Assembly (NCBI GenBank): GCA_945643635.1
Contig: CALZFC010000256.1
Location: 187,001 to 251,000, forward strand
Reading direction: 5' to 3'
Length of the DNA stretch: 64,000 bases
Origin: Allodiplogaster sudhausi
Lineage: Eukaryota > Nematoda > Chromadorea > Rhabditida > Diplogasteridae
In this document: one piece after another, positions 21,870-31,762 of the stretch
Position numbering within the stretch: position 1 is the stretch's first letter
Layout of the letters: every line of letters begins with the position of its first letter
Position numbers and translations under genes: made by a program
The notes under the pieces: generated by a model
Told to the model about the DNA's origin: nothing
What the model saw: only the letters and a program-made list of their open reading frames with translations
Database searches by the model: none

Positions 21870-23040
21870 GTCGTTTTTGGCTCCCTTAGTTTTTATTCCT
21901 TTTAAATCGAAGGGAAGTCGTGCGTGGAAGTATGCCGATACAGTACATTGGCCCGGGGGTCTCGGCCATATCGGCTATTGCAGCAAACTGGACATAGCGA
22001 ATGTCTCAATCGCGTTATTATTTTTATGTTAATGGTAATTTTCTGCATCGATTATGCTCAAAATCATTACAAAATAATACATATTCGCCAAAATATAAAA
22101 TCATGTGAAATACTATGAGCAGGAACACCTCAATTCGTAGTGCGCGAATGTGCCATCGTTTCGGTGAAATTTATGAAAGTAGTTGCTCCAACTGCTTTTA
22201 AATTACAGATACAGAGTTCCTTTGACATTTCTTTATTTTATTAATTAAATTTTTAATGTTACAAGAGAAAAAAGTATGGCAAATAAATCTAGCTGAAAGA
22301 AGTGAAAGAAATTGACTCAAATATGGAAACGAACACTAACTCTTCAGCTTTCATCTGAGAAGCATACCAATGCCCTACCAAGCCACATGATTAGTCAACT
22401 ACAAAACGATTTAGAACTCACCGTAAGATTCAAAGATGCTTCTATCCAAGTGCGACCTGGCCTGACTTCAGCACTGTTCAGTGCGATGCCTGCAGTGTAG
22501 TTTGTCGGCAACGAAGTGTCTGATACCTCACAAATGGGACGCGGAAGTAGTTTGCAGCTGTCTAATTCAAAGACAATGACATTACTTTTCTACACACACT
22601 CGTTATCAGAATTGAAACAGTTCTGTTTCGACACTTTTTTTTTATTAAATGTGTAAGACATGACATGTCTAGTTCTGTGATGTCTAGTCCCACAATATGT
22701 ACATAAAATATGTATATAATTTTATATACAATATGTACATAATTTTAAGAAAAAAATGTGTAGCAGTGTTTTGCTCATTACAGAAATTTTTGAAAGACTT
22801 CAATATTCAGATGAAAATGAGTGATTATAATGTTGTTTGTCTGATACTTTAGGATACTAGCATACTACGTTTTTCTTTTGTGCCGTTTCTTCTTCGCAGT
22901 TTTCTCACAATCAGTTAAATCGCAGACATCAAGATATTTTTGTCATATGACTATGTAAAAATATATTATATATTTTAAGAAAAGTTTTATTGATTTGATG
23001 CACTTTGAGAGAGAGAGACCGGAGCGGGATATTTTCGGCA
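21870..23040. other. gene-free stretch
   Basis: AT-rich. A short AT palindrome (AATATGTACATA, TATATAAT words) lies around 22690-22750. No supported exon. Confidence 0.45.
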
Positions 23041-23042
23041 AC

Positions 23043-23167
23043 CGAATAACTCTTATTGTCAGCAAGAGCAAACTTGATAGAAGAGGAAAGGATGAAAAAA
23101 AAGAGAGCATCTCTTTTTTATCCTTTCCTCTTCTATCAAGTCCCTTGCTGACAATGAGAGTTATTCG
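23043..23167. repeat. 125-bp hairpin made from a module M fragment
   Basis: CGAATAACTCTTATTGTCAG, GCAAACTTGATAGAAGAGGA and GATGAAAAAAAAGAGA are followed after 4 bp by their reverse complement with a few mismatches. The words AGCAAGAGCAAACTTGATAG also occur in module M near 25420 and 12030. Confidence 0.88.
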
Positions 23168-23169
23168 CA

Positions 23170-24130
23170 TTTCGTTCACATTTAGTGTGATTAGGGTATT
23201 GATGGGCGCGAAAAACGTTTCATTTACCAAAGGACGACAAACTATGGAACTCAAACGTCGGTTTTACGCTTGAAGGATGGAGTAAACCGAGTCATATGGC
23301 GAACACGAGAAAAGTAGCAGATCAAAAAAGGTGAAATCATGGCGAATTCCACCATCGTGGTGCTTTATGTATGTAGTTCGGTCCACCCTTCCTACGTTTA
23401 CCTCCTGTCCTCTTCATTCGTTCACGACGCTCATATTCCTGCGACCTGCTCTCCTATACAGAGCCCTTCATCTTTCTTCTACTCGTTTAAATCGAGTGCT
23501 CAAAGCGTAAATTCAATAAAAGCGGTAAGTAAAACAGCTTTATATTTATATATAATATTTTATTTATTTCTACTTCGTAAATAGATGTTATTACAGTGAG
23601 AATTATAATACCGTATATATTATACACATACTTTAGTTGAATAACTATACTGACCAATCGTAGACCGTGATTGTACAACATTTATTTATTTATCGACGTC
23701 AATTTAGGATCGATTCTCCCTAACTGCTTAGTGCTCTTTTTTCCAGCGGGACGCATTACTCTTGATCGTTTTTTTTATTTTATTTTATTTTATTTTATAC
23801 TGCTGTGTTATGCTAAGCTGTTCTACAAGCAAGTCAAAGTTATGTTCTCCGTGTCCTGTTTAATATATCGGCCGACATTTCAGCGTTCTTATTCAACGAA
23901 TTCAATCAATGGTGGCACGGGAATTCGTGTAGGCTGATGGAGGATTCTGTATAAACGTCAGAAAGGACTACCATATCGGAATAATTAGAGCCTAGGATAT
24001 GGAACGAATGGAAAAAGAAGGACAGGCCTATGTCACATCTTTAAATCTATTTAATGTTCTCTATAAACCAGAAGAAATATAACTGAAAGTGATTAGAAGC
24101 TCTCGGAAAGGGTGTGATGGGAAGAGTTTC
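23170..24130. other. gene-free stretch
   Basis: No supported exon. Contains a TTTTATTTTATTTTATTTTA run near 23770. Confidence 0.45.
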
Positions 24131-24500
24131 CTATAGATTGCTCTTGATGCAGTCAATCGCCTTCGCGACATATTCCACATTCTTCGTGGTCAGATCGCCG
24201 ATGTTGACTCGGCCATCTCGGAGGAGAAAGGCCTTATGCTGCGCAATGAGATGATCCACTTGCTCGGGAGTGAGTTCGGTGAATGAGAACATTGAAATTT
24301 GCTGTGTGATCTGATTCCAGGAGCCTGGGGTTCCTAGACCTCGTGCACCATGCGCCGGTGTATTCGACCAATTGGCTCGAATCACCAGTGACATCCGGGA
24401 CTGGATTCCAGCCAGAGTAGCCTGGTCCTTCACAACGATTGCCAGCGTCCCGACGCGTTCATTGAAGAGTCCGAAGTTCTTTGCTAAAGACTTCGAGATG
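24131..24500 (-). pseudogene. cytosolic aspartate aminotransferase 3' fragment
   Basis: The minus strand reads SLAKNFGLFNERVGTLAIVV, KDQATLAGIQSRMSLVIRAN, WSNTPAHGAR, then GLGTPGSWNQITQQISMFSF, TELTPEQVDHLIAQHK and DLTTKNVEYVAKAIDCIKSN, ending at a stop. This is the C-terminal part of cytosolic aspartate aminotransferase, starting at the PLP-lysine motif (here SLAKNFG rather than the usual SFSKNFG). Compared with the family, roughly 35 residues are missing between HGAR and LGTPG, in frame. The N-terminal two thirds is absent. Upstream on the same strand are acetyl-CoA hydrolase scraps, not more aminotransferase. Confidence 0.85.
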
Positions 24501-24730
24501 ACCATTTCCAGAAGTATCGAATGGCCCAAGAAGCGATGCATCGACATCTCCAGAATTAAAGCCTTTATATGCAATATGGAAGAAAGTGAACAGGTTACGC
24601 TTCTTGACAACTTTTGATCATTAATAAAATAAAATATATTATTTAAAAAATAAATATATATATATGTATATAACTATTATAAAAACATAATTTTGTCAAA
24701 AAATAGAAAAAAATTATGAATAAAATATAC

Positions 24731-24811
24731 TTGAATGACTGCGACATCGAGCGGAATGGTGCGCGTTTAGAAAAGGCGAGGAATATCATTCAGCAAGACT
24801 GGAATGAAATG
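24731..24811 (-). pseudogene. acetyl-CoA hydrolase exon 5 remnant
   Basis: The minus strand matches exon 5 of the genes at 26-35 kb (SDIPRLFYTRTIPLDIAVIQ, then donor CAA/GTATAT). Here the Tyr codon position is TAA (LLNDIPRLF-stop-TRTIPLDVAVIQ) and the 5' part of the exon is altered. Confidence 0.85.
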
Positions 24812-24907
24812 CTGTTTACAACTCGGCATCATTAACTGTTATGCAAAAAAAAATTTCTTATATTTGAAAAAAATATCAAAAAAAGAAGAGAGAAAACTTA
24901 CCCTTAC

Positions 24908-25132
24908 CGCTCTTGATATCGCTGAACCTCTTTTACTGAATAGTCCTGAACGCTTTGAACACTGTATGCGAGTAGAAGAAAGAAGTAGCAGGGCTCTGTG
25001 TAGGAGAGCAGCTCACCGGCCTGGGAACAGCGGGAGTGAGGGAATGATGGGGAGAGGAGGTACAGGAAGGAGAAAGGTGTCAGAAGAGAGAGAGAGAGAG
25101 CGTGATGGACACAGAGGGAAAGTCTTTGGCAT
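24908..25132 (-). pseudogene. acetyl-CoA hydrolase exon 1 remnant
   Basis: Starts MPKTFPLCPSRSLSLSSDTF on the minus strand. It carries a CT-repeat-encoded SLSLS run like the mitochondrial presequences of the two plus-strand genes and ends FSDIKSG at a donor GTAAGGG identical to that of copy 1. The frames of the two ends no longer agree and the conserved middle (REVT-PI-GKKPRVLSA) is lost. Module M precedes it. Confidence 0.7.
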
Positions 25133-25460
25133 CTTACATTTAGTGCTTGAAAGGAAGTCAATGTATGAATGTGTGTAAAATGAATTTGTAAATAGAACAC
25201 TAGACGACTGCGTGATGGATGTTGCCAAAAATGCCACAAATTCCCCTTTTATACATATCTCCCATATGCCTCTGTACAGTTGAGCCATCAAGCACAAAAT
25301 CGTCGTTTGAGGCTCCGTTGTTTGTCGTCCTTGGGTGCACGTGTACCTTTTTCTATTGAAACGTTTCATGCCCTTCACCCGACTAATCGCATTAGACGTG
25401 ATCGAAATGAGAACAACTCTCAGCTAGAGCAAACTTGATAGAAGAGATGAATTGATGTAA
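25130..25460. repeat. dispersed module M, copy 4
   Basis: CATTTAGTGCTTGAAAGGAAG at the left and GAGAACAACTCTCAGCTAGAGCAAACTTGATAG at the right occur in the same order as in the synthetase-linked copies, but here upstream of an acetyl-CoA hydrolase exon 1 remnant. Confidence 0.6.
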
Positions 25461-26059
25461 GAGATGAACGAAATGAAAAAAAACCCACAGCAAGTGCAAA
25501 TTTTAAAAAAGGAAGAAATTAAATGGGATTCAAATGTATATATGTACATACAATACAATTGCATAATGTATATATGTTCCAGAAACCTAAATATAGAAAA
25601 GGAAGCTGTTTCATGTTTCATGCTTATTTTTGAATTGGAGCTTAATTGGGCAGAATTGAGAATAATCGGGGCAGACTTTCCAACTTTTCCATCCTTTTTC
25701 ATATTTTTTCTGCATTCGATAAACATTTGCGAGTCTATACAGGCTAACTATCGACTTCAATCGTTTAAAACTGCCATAGCCGGGTGAAATTCCATAGGAT
25801 TTTCACTTGAATATGAGTAATTACATTTTTAAATATATTTTTTGGTTTCTATCTCTCTTAGTGACTGAGATGTACACCCATTTTTTAAATAAAATTTTTC
25901 ATCCAAATAGAATGCATATTCATTTGATAATCCTTATATAGATATTGAAAATGGAATTGCCATATGTATCGCGAAGTAAATTAGTTTTATGTTCACTGGT
26001 CGGAAAGCTAAAAAAGAAAGTGTTGTTGATACTTAATGTTAAATAAATTTTTACGGAAC

Positions 26060-26521
26060 ACAAAGGTCAGAAGCTATGCAGAGCGCCCTAAAGTGCATAG
26101 GTTGTAATTTATAAAAATTTGAATTTCCCACCAGGATACCACTACATCTTGGCCGCTCTCCTATCGCGCTCCGTCAGCTTTCGCAGCTCGCAGAATTTTG
26201 TCGGCAGCCCACTAGAGAATCGTCTCACCGAACCCTCCTTTCCTTCAGTTCGTTTACCCATTTAAGGAGAACGAATTTGTTATCATCCTCGCCTCTACAG
26301 ATCAATTCCTGTCCCTAGTAAGTAGTATACTGCTCACAAACTGAACTAGCTTCTCTATCTCTCTATTTCTCTATTTACCTTTCTAGATCTCTCTCTCTCT
26401 CTATCTCTTTCTCTCTCTATTCCTCCCAACCATTTCAGTCCAATCTCGGTGTCTTTTTCTTCTCCTCATAGTATCGACAAATCTGGTCGTGTAGAGCACG
26501 TGCTCTTCCGGTCAGTGTGAA
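26060..26521 (+). promoter_or_regulatory. 5' flank of acetyl-CoA hydrolase copy 1
   Basis: Source-type region for relics P1 and P2 (CTTGGCCGCTCTCC, CCCATTTAAGGAGAACGAAT, a CT-rich tract at 26355-26425, GAGCACGTGCTCTTC with a CACGTG palindrome). Conservation in three copies is by duplication, so it does not itself prove promoter function. Confidence 0.4.
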
Positions 26522-27149
26522 ATGCATCCCTTCCATGCACTCCAGGCTGGCCGGCACTCTCTCTCTCTCTGTCTTCCTCTCTCTCATCCCTCTCCCTCTT
26601 TCTCTCGTCGTCTCGCTCCTCCTCCTCTCTCGCCCATCTCCGCGAAGTGACCTTCCCCATTGTGGGTAAAAAACCGAGGGTTCTCTCGGCTGATCAGGCA
26701 TTCAGCGATGTCAAGAGTGGTAAGGGAAAGTTTTCACTCTTCTTCTTTTTTTTATTTAAATAAAAATAACTTTTCCGCGTTACTGTTATTGATGCCGTGT
26801 TGTAGACAGCATTTCTTTTTACAGGTCAAAATATCTTTGCACAGGGAGGCGCCGCATCGCCTACTCCCCTCCTGGAAGCACTGCATAGATACGCCAAGAA
26901 TGTCTAACAATTAAATTTGTTTATTCTGTTTTACAGCATGATTATTTTTGGGGAGAAAACACTGACAATAATATCCAATGTCCGTTAACTAATATTGTTT
27001 GATTAATAATTAATAATTTTAATAATTAATAACGGGTTTATTAATAATTAATAATTTTTCATTGAGTTAATTCATTTTTCTCAGAATAACCTACGAGACA
27101 TCAAACTCACGAACATCTTCCTCCATGGCTGGAGAAAGGAGAGGGCCGT

Positions 27150-27960
27150 GAGAGATTTATTTATTTATTTATTCATACATCAGTTAATGATGTGACAACA
27201 TTAACATAATATTATATAAATATAGAACCTCGCAGGCAAAACCGTGCAATCGGGGGATAAGGGGAAGGGGAAGGGGGTGTAGATGGCTGTGCCTCTGCTC
27301 CTCCCAACACGCGACCGAGAGTGACCGGGGTGAGCGACTTCCCGAGGGGTGGACGAGGCCCCACAACACATATATGTCTGATGTGTTGAGGCCGACGCGC
27401 CGAGAAGAGACAAAGGACAGCGGGGAGAGAATGAAGTGTAATAGGGAAGAAATTATAGATTGTCTATTTCAATGTCTAGAATTTGTAATAGTGGCAATGA
27501 AGCAATATGTCTTTTGAATACGTTAATGCCAGGTGAGAGGGTAACTATATGGGGCAGCTTCATGAAGCGACTAGGCATTCTGATAGCAAAGCTATTTCTG
27601 CGATATTCATGTTTACACCTAGCAACGTGAAGACTAAATGAAGATACACGACCATTGCAAGGCTTAAAGATGATAAACTTATTGTATTCGACTTCTACTA
27701 ATCGATGCAAAATCTTATAGAAAAATGCTAGATCTATTCTAGTACGGCGAAGTAATAAAGAAGGCAGAGAAAAGAGAGAAAGTCGATCAAAGTATCTAGG
27801 AACTTTGCAAAGGAAATTTGCATGAGAGACTGAGAAGAGCATCTTATGAAAAGCAATCGAGTGAATACGTGCTGGACATTTTCTAATTTACGAATAAGCG
27901 AGATCTTATAAGGTGACCAGACAACTGAAGAAAACTCAATAATCGGAAGCACGTAGGCCT
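27150..27960 (-). mobile_element. 5'-truncated non-LTR retrotransposon (LINE) 3' end
   Basis: In intron 3 of copy 1, opposite orientation. The minus strand encodes a reverse-transcriptase C-terminal region (PIIEFSSVVWSPYKISLIRK, LENVQHVFTRLLF; then FDRLSLFSLPSLLLRRTRID, LAFFYKILH after a frame change), typical of jockey/CR1-like LINE proteins. The 3' end carries an (AATA)n tail, seen on plus as TTTATTTATTTATTTATT at 27156-27173. It lacks the catalytic RT domain and the endonuclease, so it is a dead insertion. Confidence 0.8.
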
Positions 27961-28623
27961 TATAGCAGCGAATATAGATAATAGGGGATTTGGATTTAAG
28001 AGAGATATTGAATAGCTATCAACTTCTTTTACCACTTTCTTCTCTCTCCCTTTTCTCTTTCTCCTTCTTCTTCTTCCTCCGCTGATCTCTTCATCTCTCC
28101 AGATCACATGTGGTCGAATTGCCTCTTCCTCAGTGAAAGCCATCGAAAAGCCGTCAACGAAGGTAAGCATTCGTAAGCCTGCAACAACAAAATCGTAATG
28201 ATCATTCTCTTAACATGTGCACTTTACAACTTTAATTACAATTATCATGCGTCTAGCTTATTTATAGCATCAATTGAACAAAAACATATTTATGATTGTT
28301 TAATTTTCCTTTTGTGTTGCAGGCCGAGCGGATTACATTCCAGTCTTGCTGAGTGATATTCCCCGTCTTTTCTACACGCGCACCATTCCACTCGATATCG
28401 CTGTCATTCAAGTATATTTTATTCATTTACTTATTCAATAATTTTTTTTACAAAATTATGTTTCGATAATTGTTATATACTTATGTATATATTTTTTTGA
28501 AATTATATATTTTATTATTTCAAAGGTATCTCCGCCGAATGAGCACGGCTACTGCTCGATTGGTGTTCACGTTGAGATTACTCGGCTAGATTCATTTCAT
28601 TTCCATCTATTTGACATTCATTT

Positions 28624-28712
28624 TGTTTTCACACAACGTCTCTCTAAATCACATGTTCTACCGCCCTTGTGTGATACAAAATGGCGCGAATTCAAATTGA
28701 GTTTTCGTCTCC
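28624..28712 (+). repeat. 90-bp dispersed repeat in intron 6 of copy 1
   Basis: GTCTCTCTAAATCACATG, GCCCTTGT, GGCGCGAATTCAAATTGAGTTTT recur at 40647-40728 (same orientation) and 43448-43504 (inverted). Confidence 0.6.
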
Positions 28713-30682
28713 TTTAAGGCCAGCCCTCCGCTGCTGCAGCAGAACAATCGCTCTTCAGAATCCGCGAATGCCGCGCACCCTCGGAGAGTCGCTCATTCAC
28801 TCTTCTAACATTGACGTCATCGTTGACAACTATAATATCTACGAGAGAAAGTCAGCCTGAGCTTGAACTGAACACTTCTCCTTTATTTTTTATTATTTAT
28901 TCGACGAAAACAGAGTATTTTTTTTTCATTTTAATATTTAAAAAAAAAAAGTTTAGATTCACGACGTCCGGTGATGTTGAGCAGAAGATCGGCAAGCTGA
29001 TCGCAGAGAATCTCGTCGACGACGGCGCAACTCTTCAGATGGGTTGGAAATTTTTTTCTTCAGACATATCATTATAGTTAGACACGAAGCTCTCCTCCTC
29101 TAATTCTTTGTGCACCGACACGTATTATTTGTATGCTGGCAATGTAAATCGAATTATAATTTTTAGATTAAAGCAACATTTAGGCATTCGCGGCATTCCC
29201 GACTCGGTGCTTGCGGCGCTCGGAAACCATCGTGACCTCGGAATTCACTCGGAGATGTTCTCCGACGGACTTCTCGATCTGATCGATTCGAATGTCATCA
29301 ACAATAGGCTCAAGGTAATGTAAAAGTACAGTCGAGCTCATGTTTTACACTTTTTTTGATAAAAAAAATGTCAGTTCTTTTAATTTATTTAGGAAGTTGT
29401 TAGTTCTGTTTATTCATAATTAGTTTTTTTTATATATTAATGGGATAAAAAATTTCTAAATCTAGACCACATTCGCTGGCCGCATTGTCGTTTCCTTCGT
29501 CTTCGGCACGCGTCGCGTCTACGACTTTGTGCACAACAATCCATTCGTGCACTTTGGAAGTGTCGAGTCAATAATGTTTTAAAAGTAATTAGGTATTCTA
29601 TTTCAATAAAAAAATATTTCATAATGGAAGGTTCCCCAGTTGTACTTCTTTTTTTATTATGCCACTATATGTTACTAAATAATAATTTAAAAATATGTAT
29701 ATGTCTTTTCTAAATATTATCTCTTTGAGATGGCTCATCGATCCCGCCTTCATTCGGAAGCAACACAAGATGGTCGCTATTAATTCGGCGATTGAAGTCG
29801 ACCTCACTGGACAAGGCACTCTTTAGAACGTTTGAATGTTTATATAGTAACTAACATGTTTGCCAGCGTTTGTATACACTTATAGATTGTCGTTAATTCA
29901 ATTTGCAGTTGTCTCCGACTCTATTGGCAGCCGATTCTACTCAGGCTTCGGTGGACAGGTACGAAAAATTTTGCTCTGAAAATAAGTCAAGTACGCATTC
30001 CCTCATCAACATCTTCGCTGATTCCACCAGGCTATTGCGTCTTTTTCACCCAGGTCGACTTTATCCGCGGCTCTGCCATCGCTGACGACGGAATGGGCAA
30101 GCCGATCATCGCCATTCCTTCGATCAACAAGAACACGGGAGAAAGCAAGATATCCGCATTCATCAAACAGGTTATACTCTCGCTTAGACATTGTTTGTGT
30201 TTATTTATTTATTATTTCTCAATATATTCATATATCATAATAAATTTTCACTCATTGGAAATTCTATTTTCAAAACTAAAAATCGATATTTCAGGGCTCC
30301 GGCGTGGTGACGACTCGCGCGCACGTCCACTACGTCGTGACCGAATACGGAATCGCGCAGCTCTGGGGGAAAAGCGTGCGGCAGCGCGCGCATTCCCTCA
30401 TCAACATTGCCCATCCACAGCACAGGGAACAACTCGAGAGGGACGCCTTCCAGCGGCTCAAGGTACATACCTATGTACATATATTTAAAAAAAATTTCCT
30501 TAAAGTTTCAAATATTCAGATTTTTGATTTATGGGTTTGGTCCGAATATCCTTCCTTGTTTCAGAAATAATAACAGCTTCATTCGTAAATTTGTTTTAAT
30601 GTATCGCTGAAAAAAAAATAAACCGGCTCGATTTCGTTGGCGTGAACAGCTTTTTTTCCAGGTGATGCCTTCTGCAGACTAG

Positions 30683-31056
30683 AAGCTTTATCCCTCGAAT
30701 ATCAATAAACAATCTTGTTCATCCAGACGAGTTTTAACGCGGATTCCGATTTGGTGATGTAACTAAAAATTGTGCGAATAGTAATAAAAATAAAGTGACT
30801 TTTTTGCAGCTGATTAATAGAAGCCTTTACGTTGATAACCTTCTAAATAGTTTAATAAAGATGTCTCCCGCTTACTTCTTGCTTCATATTTTTCGGGAAA
30901 GAAAAAAAATGCAGAAACTCGTATACATATTTGAAGCTTCCAAAAGATTATTTATTTATTTATTTATAAGCAAAATGACGGCAGAAAATATATGCGAGAC
31001 ACAATGACACGTGGAGACATGCATTTCGACAGTAATTACTGCATGTGAAAGAGAAA
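30683..31056. other. 3' flank of copy 1
   Basis: AT-rich; AATAAA near 30702. GGCAGAAAATATATGCGAGACA near 30976 resembles AGCAGAAAATAAAACGTGAG at 35717, downstream of copy 2, so the tandem duplication included 3' flank. Confidence 0.5.
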
Positions 31057-31340
31057 ACGTGAGGAAGTGGACATGACTTACTTTAATGTACAACATGCGT
31101 GAACCACAACCTAAGTAGCGTAATCGAAACGTGAGGAATTGTGGTGAACATGACATATTTCAGTGTATATGACCAAACCATTATCTAAATATCGTCTTCG
31201 AAACATGAGGAAGCGTAATAAACATGACTTGCTTTAATATACGTGCCCAAACGGCAACATAAATAGCGTAATTCGAACGTGAGGAATTGTGGAGAACATG
31301 ATATTTTTCACTGTATGTGCCCAAAACACAACCTAAATAA
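31057..31340 (+). repeat. tandem repeat, four units of about 71-76 bp
   Basis: The landmark CGTGAGGAA(G/T)TG recurs at about 31059, 31130, 31206 and 31278, each followed by AACATGACTTACTTTAATGT-like sequence and ACAACCTAAATAGCGTAAT-like sequence. Lies between the two CoA-transferase copies. Confidence 0.85.
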
Positions 31341-31762
31341 AGCCATATCATATAGGTTTTTATTTTGGGCTATATAAAATTGATCTAGTGGCCATTTCTT
31401 CCTCACTTCTCTCTTCTGCTTTGTCGACACGCGCTCTTCTCCAGTCCCTGGTCCGCATCGAATTCCCGTCCTCGCTTTCCCCACTTATTCCATCTCCTTC
31501 ATTCAAGAAATATTGGCCACTTCCAGCATAATTCTGTAGACTGGTGAAAATAATTTCACGTGATCCAGAATCCTTTAATCTGATAAAAATTAAGTCGCCA
31601 GCAAAAATTTTCTTCTCTGAAACTTGTCATTGTTGTTTTTAGATCTATTACCCCTACAATTTCGTTAGTTTCATCCTCCGCCCCGCTTGCCTGCATATTT
31701 TCTTTGACTACCTTCTCACTCCATGTTTCTACCCTTTCCCTCGAAATGTTTTCAGGGGTAAA

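Larger units (their letters stand above)
26522..30682 (+). pseudogene. acetyl-CoA hydrolase/CoA-transferase copy 1, frameshifted
   Basis: Class I CoA-transferase fold enzyme of the acetyl-CoA hydrolase/4-hydroxybutyrate CoA-transferase family, probably mitochondrial. Exons: 26522-26719, 26825-26901, 27085-27147, 28103-28162, 28323-28411, 28526-28587, 28719-28850, 28957-29042, 29184-29314, 29466-29566, 29730-29815, 29909-29958, 30054-30170, 30295-30462, 30662-30682. Recognisable segments: GQNIFAQGGAASPTPLLEAL, GRADYIPVLLSDIPRLFYTR, SPPNEHGYCSIG, NPRMPRTLGESLIHSSNIDV, GIHSEMFSDG (site of the catalytic Glu in this family), DSIGSRFYSGFGGQ, YVVTEYGIAQLWGKSVRQR and the end VMPSAD. Lesions: the ATG-to-HLREV distance is 113 bp (frame lost in the CT run), and about 13 bp are deleted in exon 3. 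The donor after exon 11 is GC. A LINE fragment fills intron 3. Sequencing error cannot be excluded. Confidence 0.85.
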
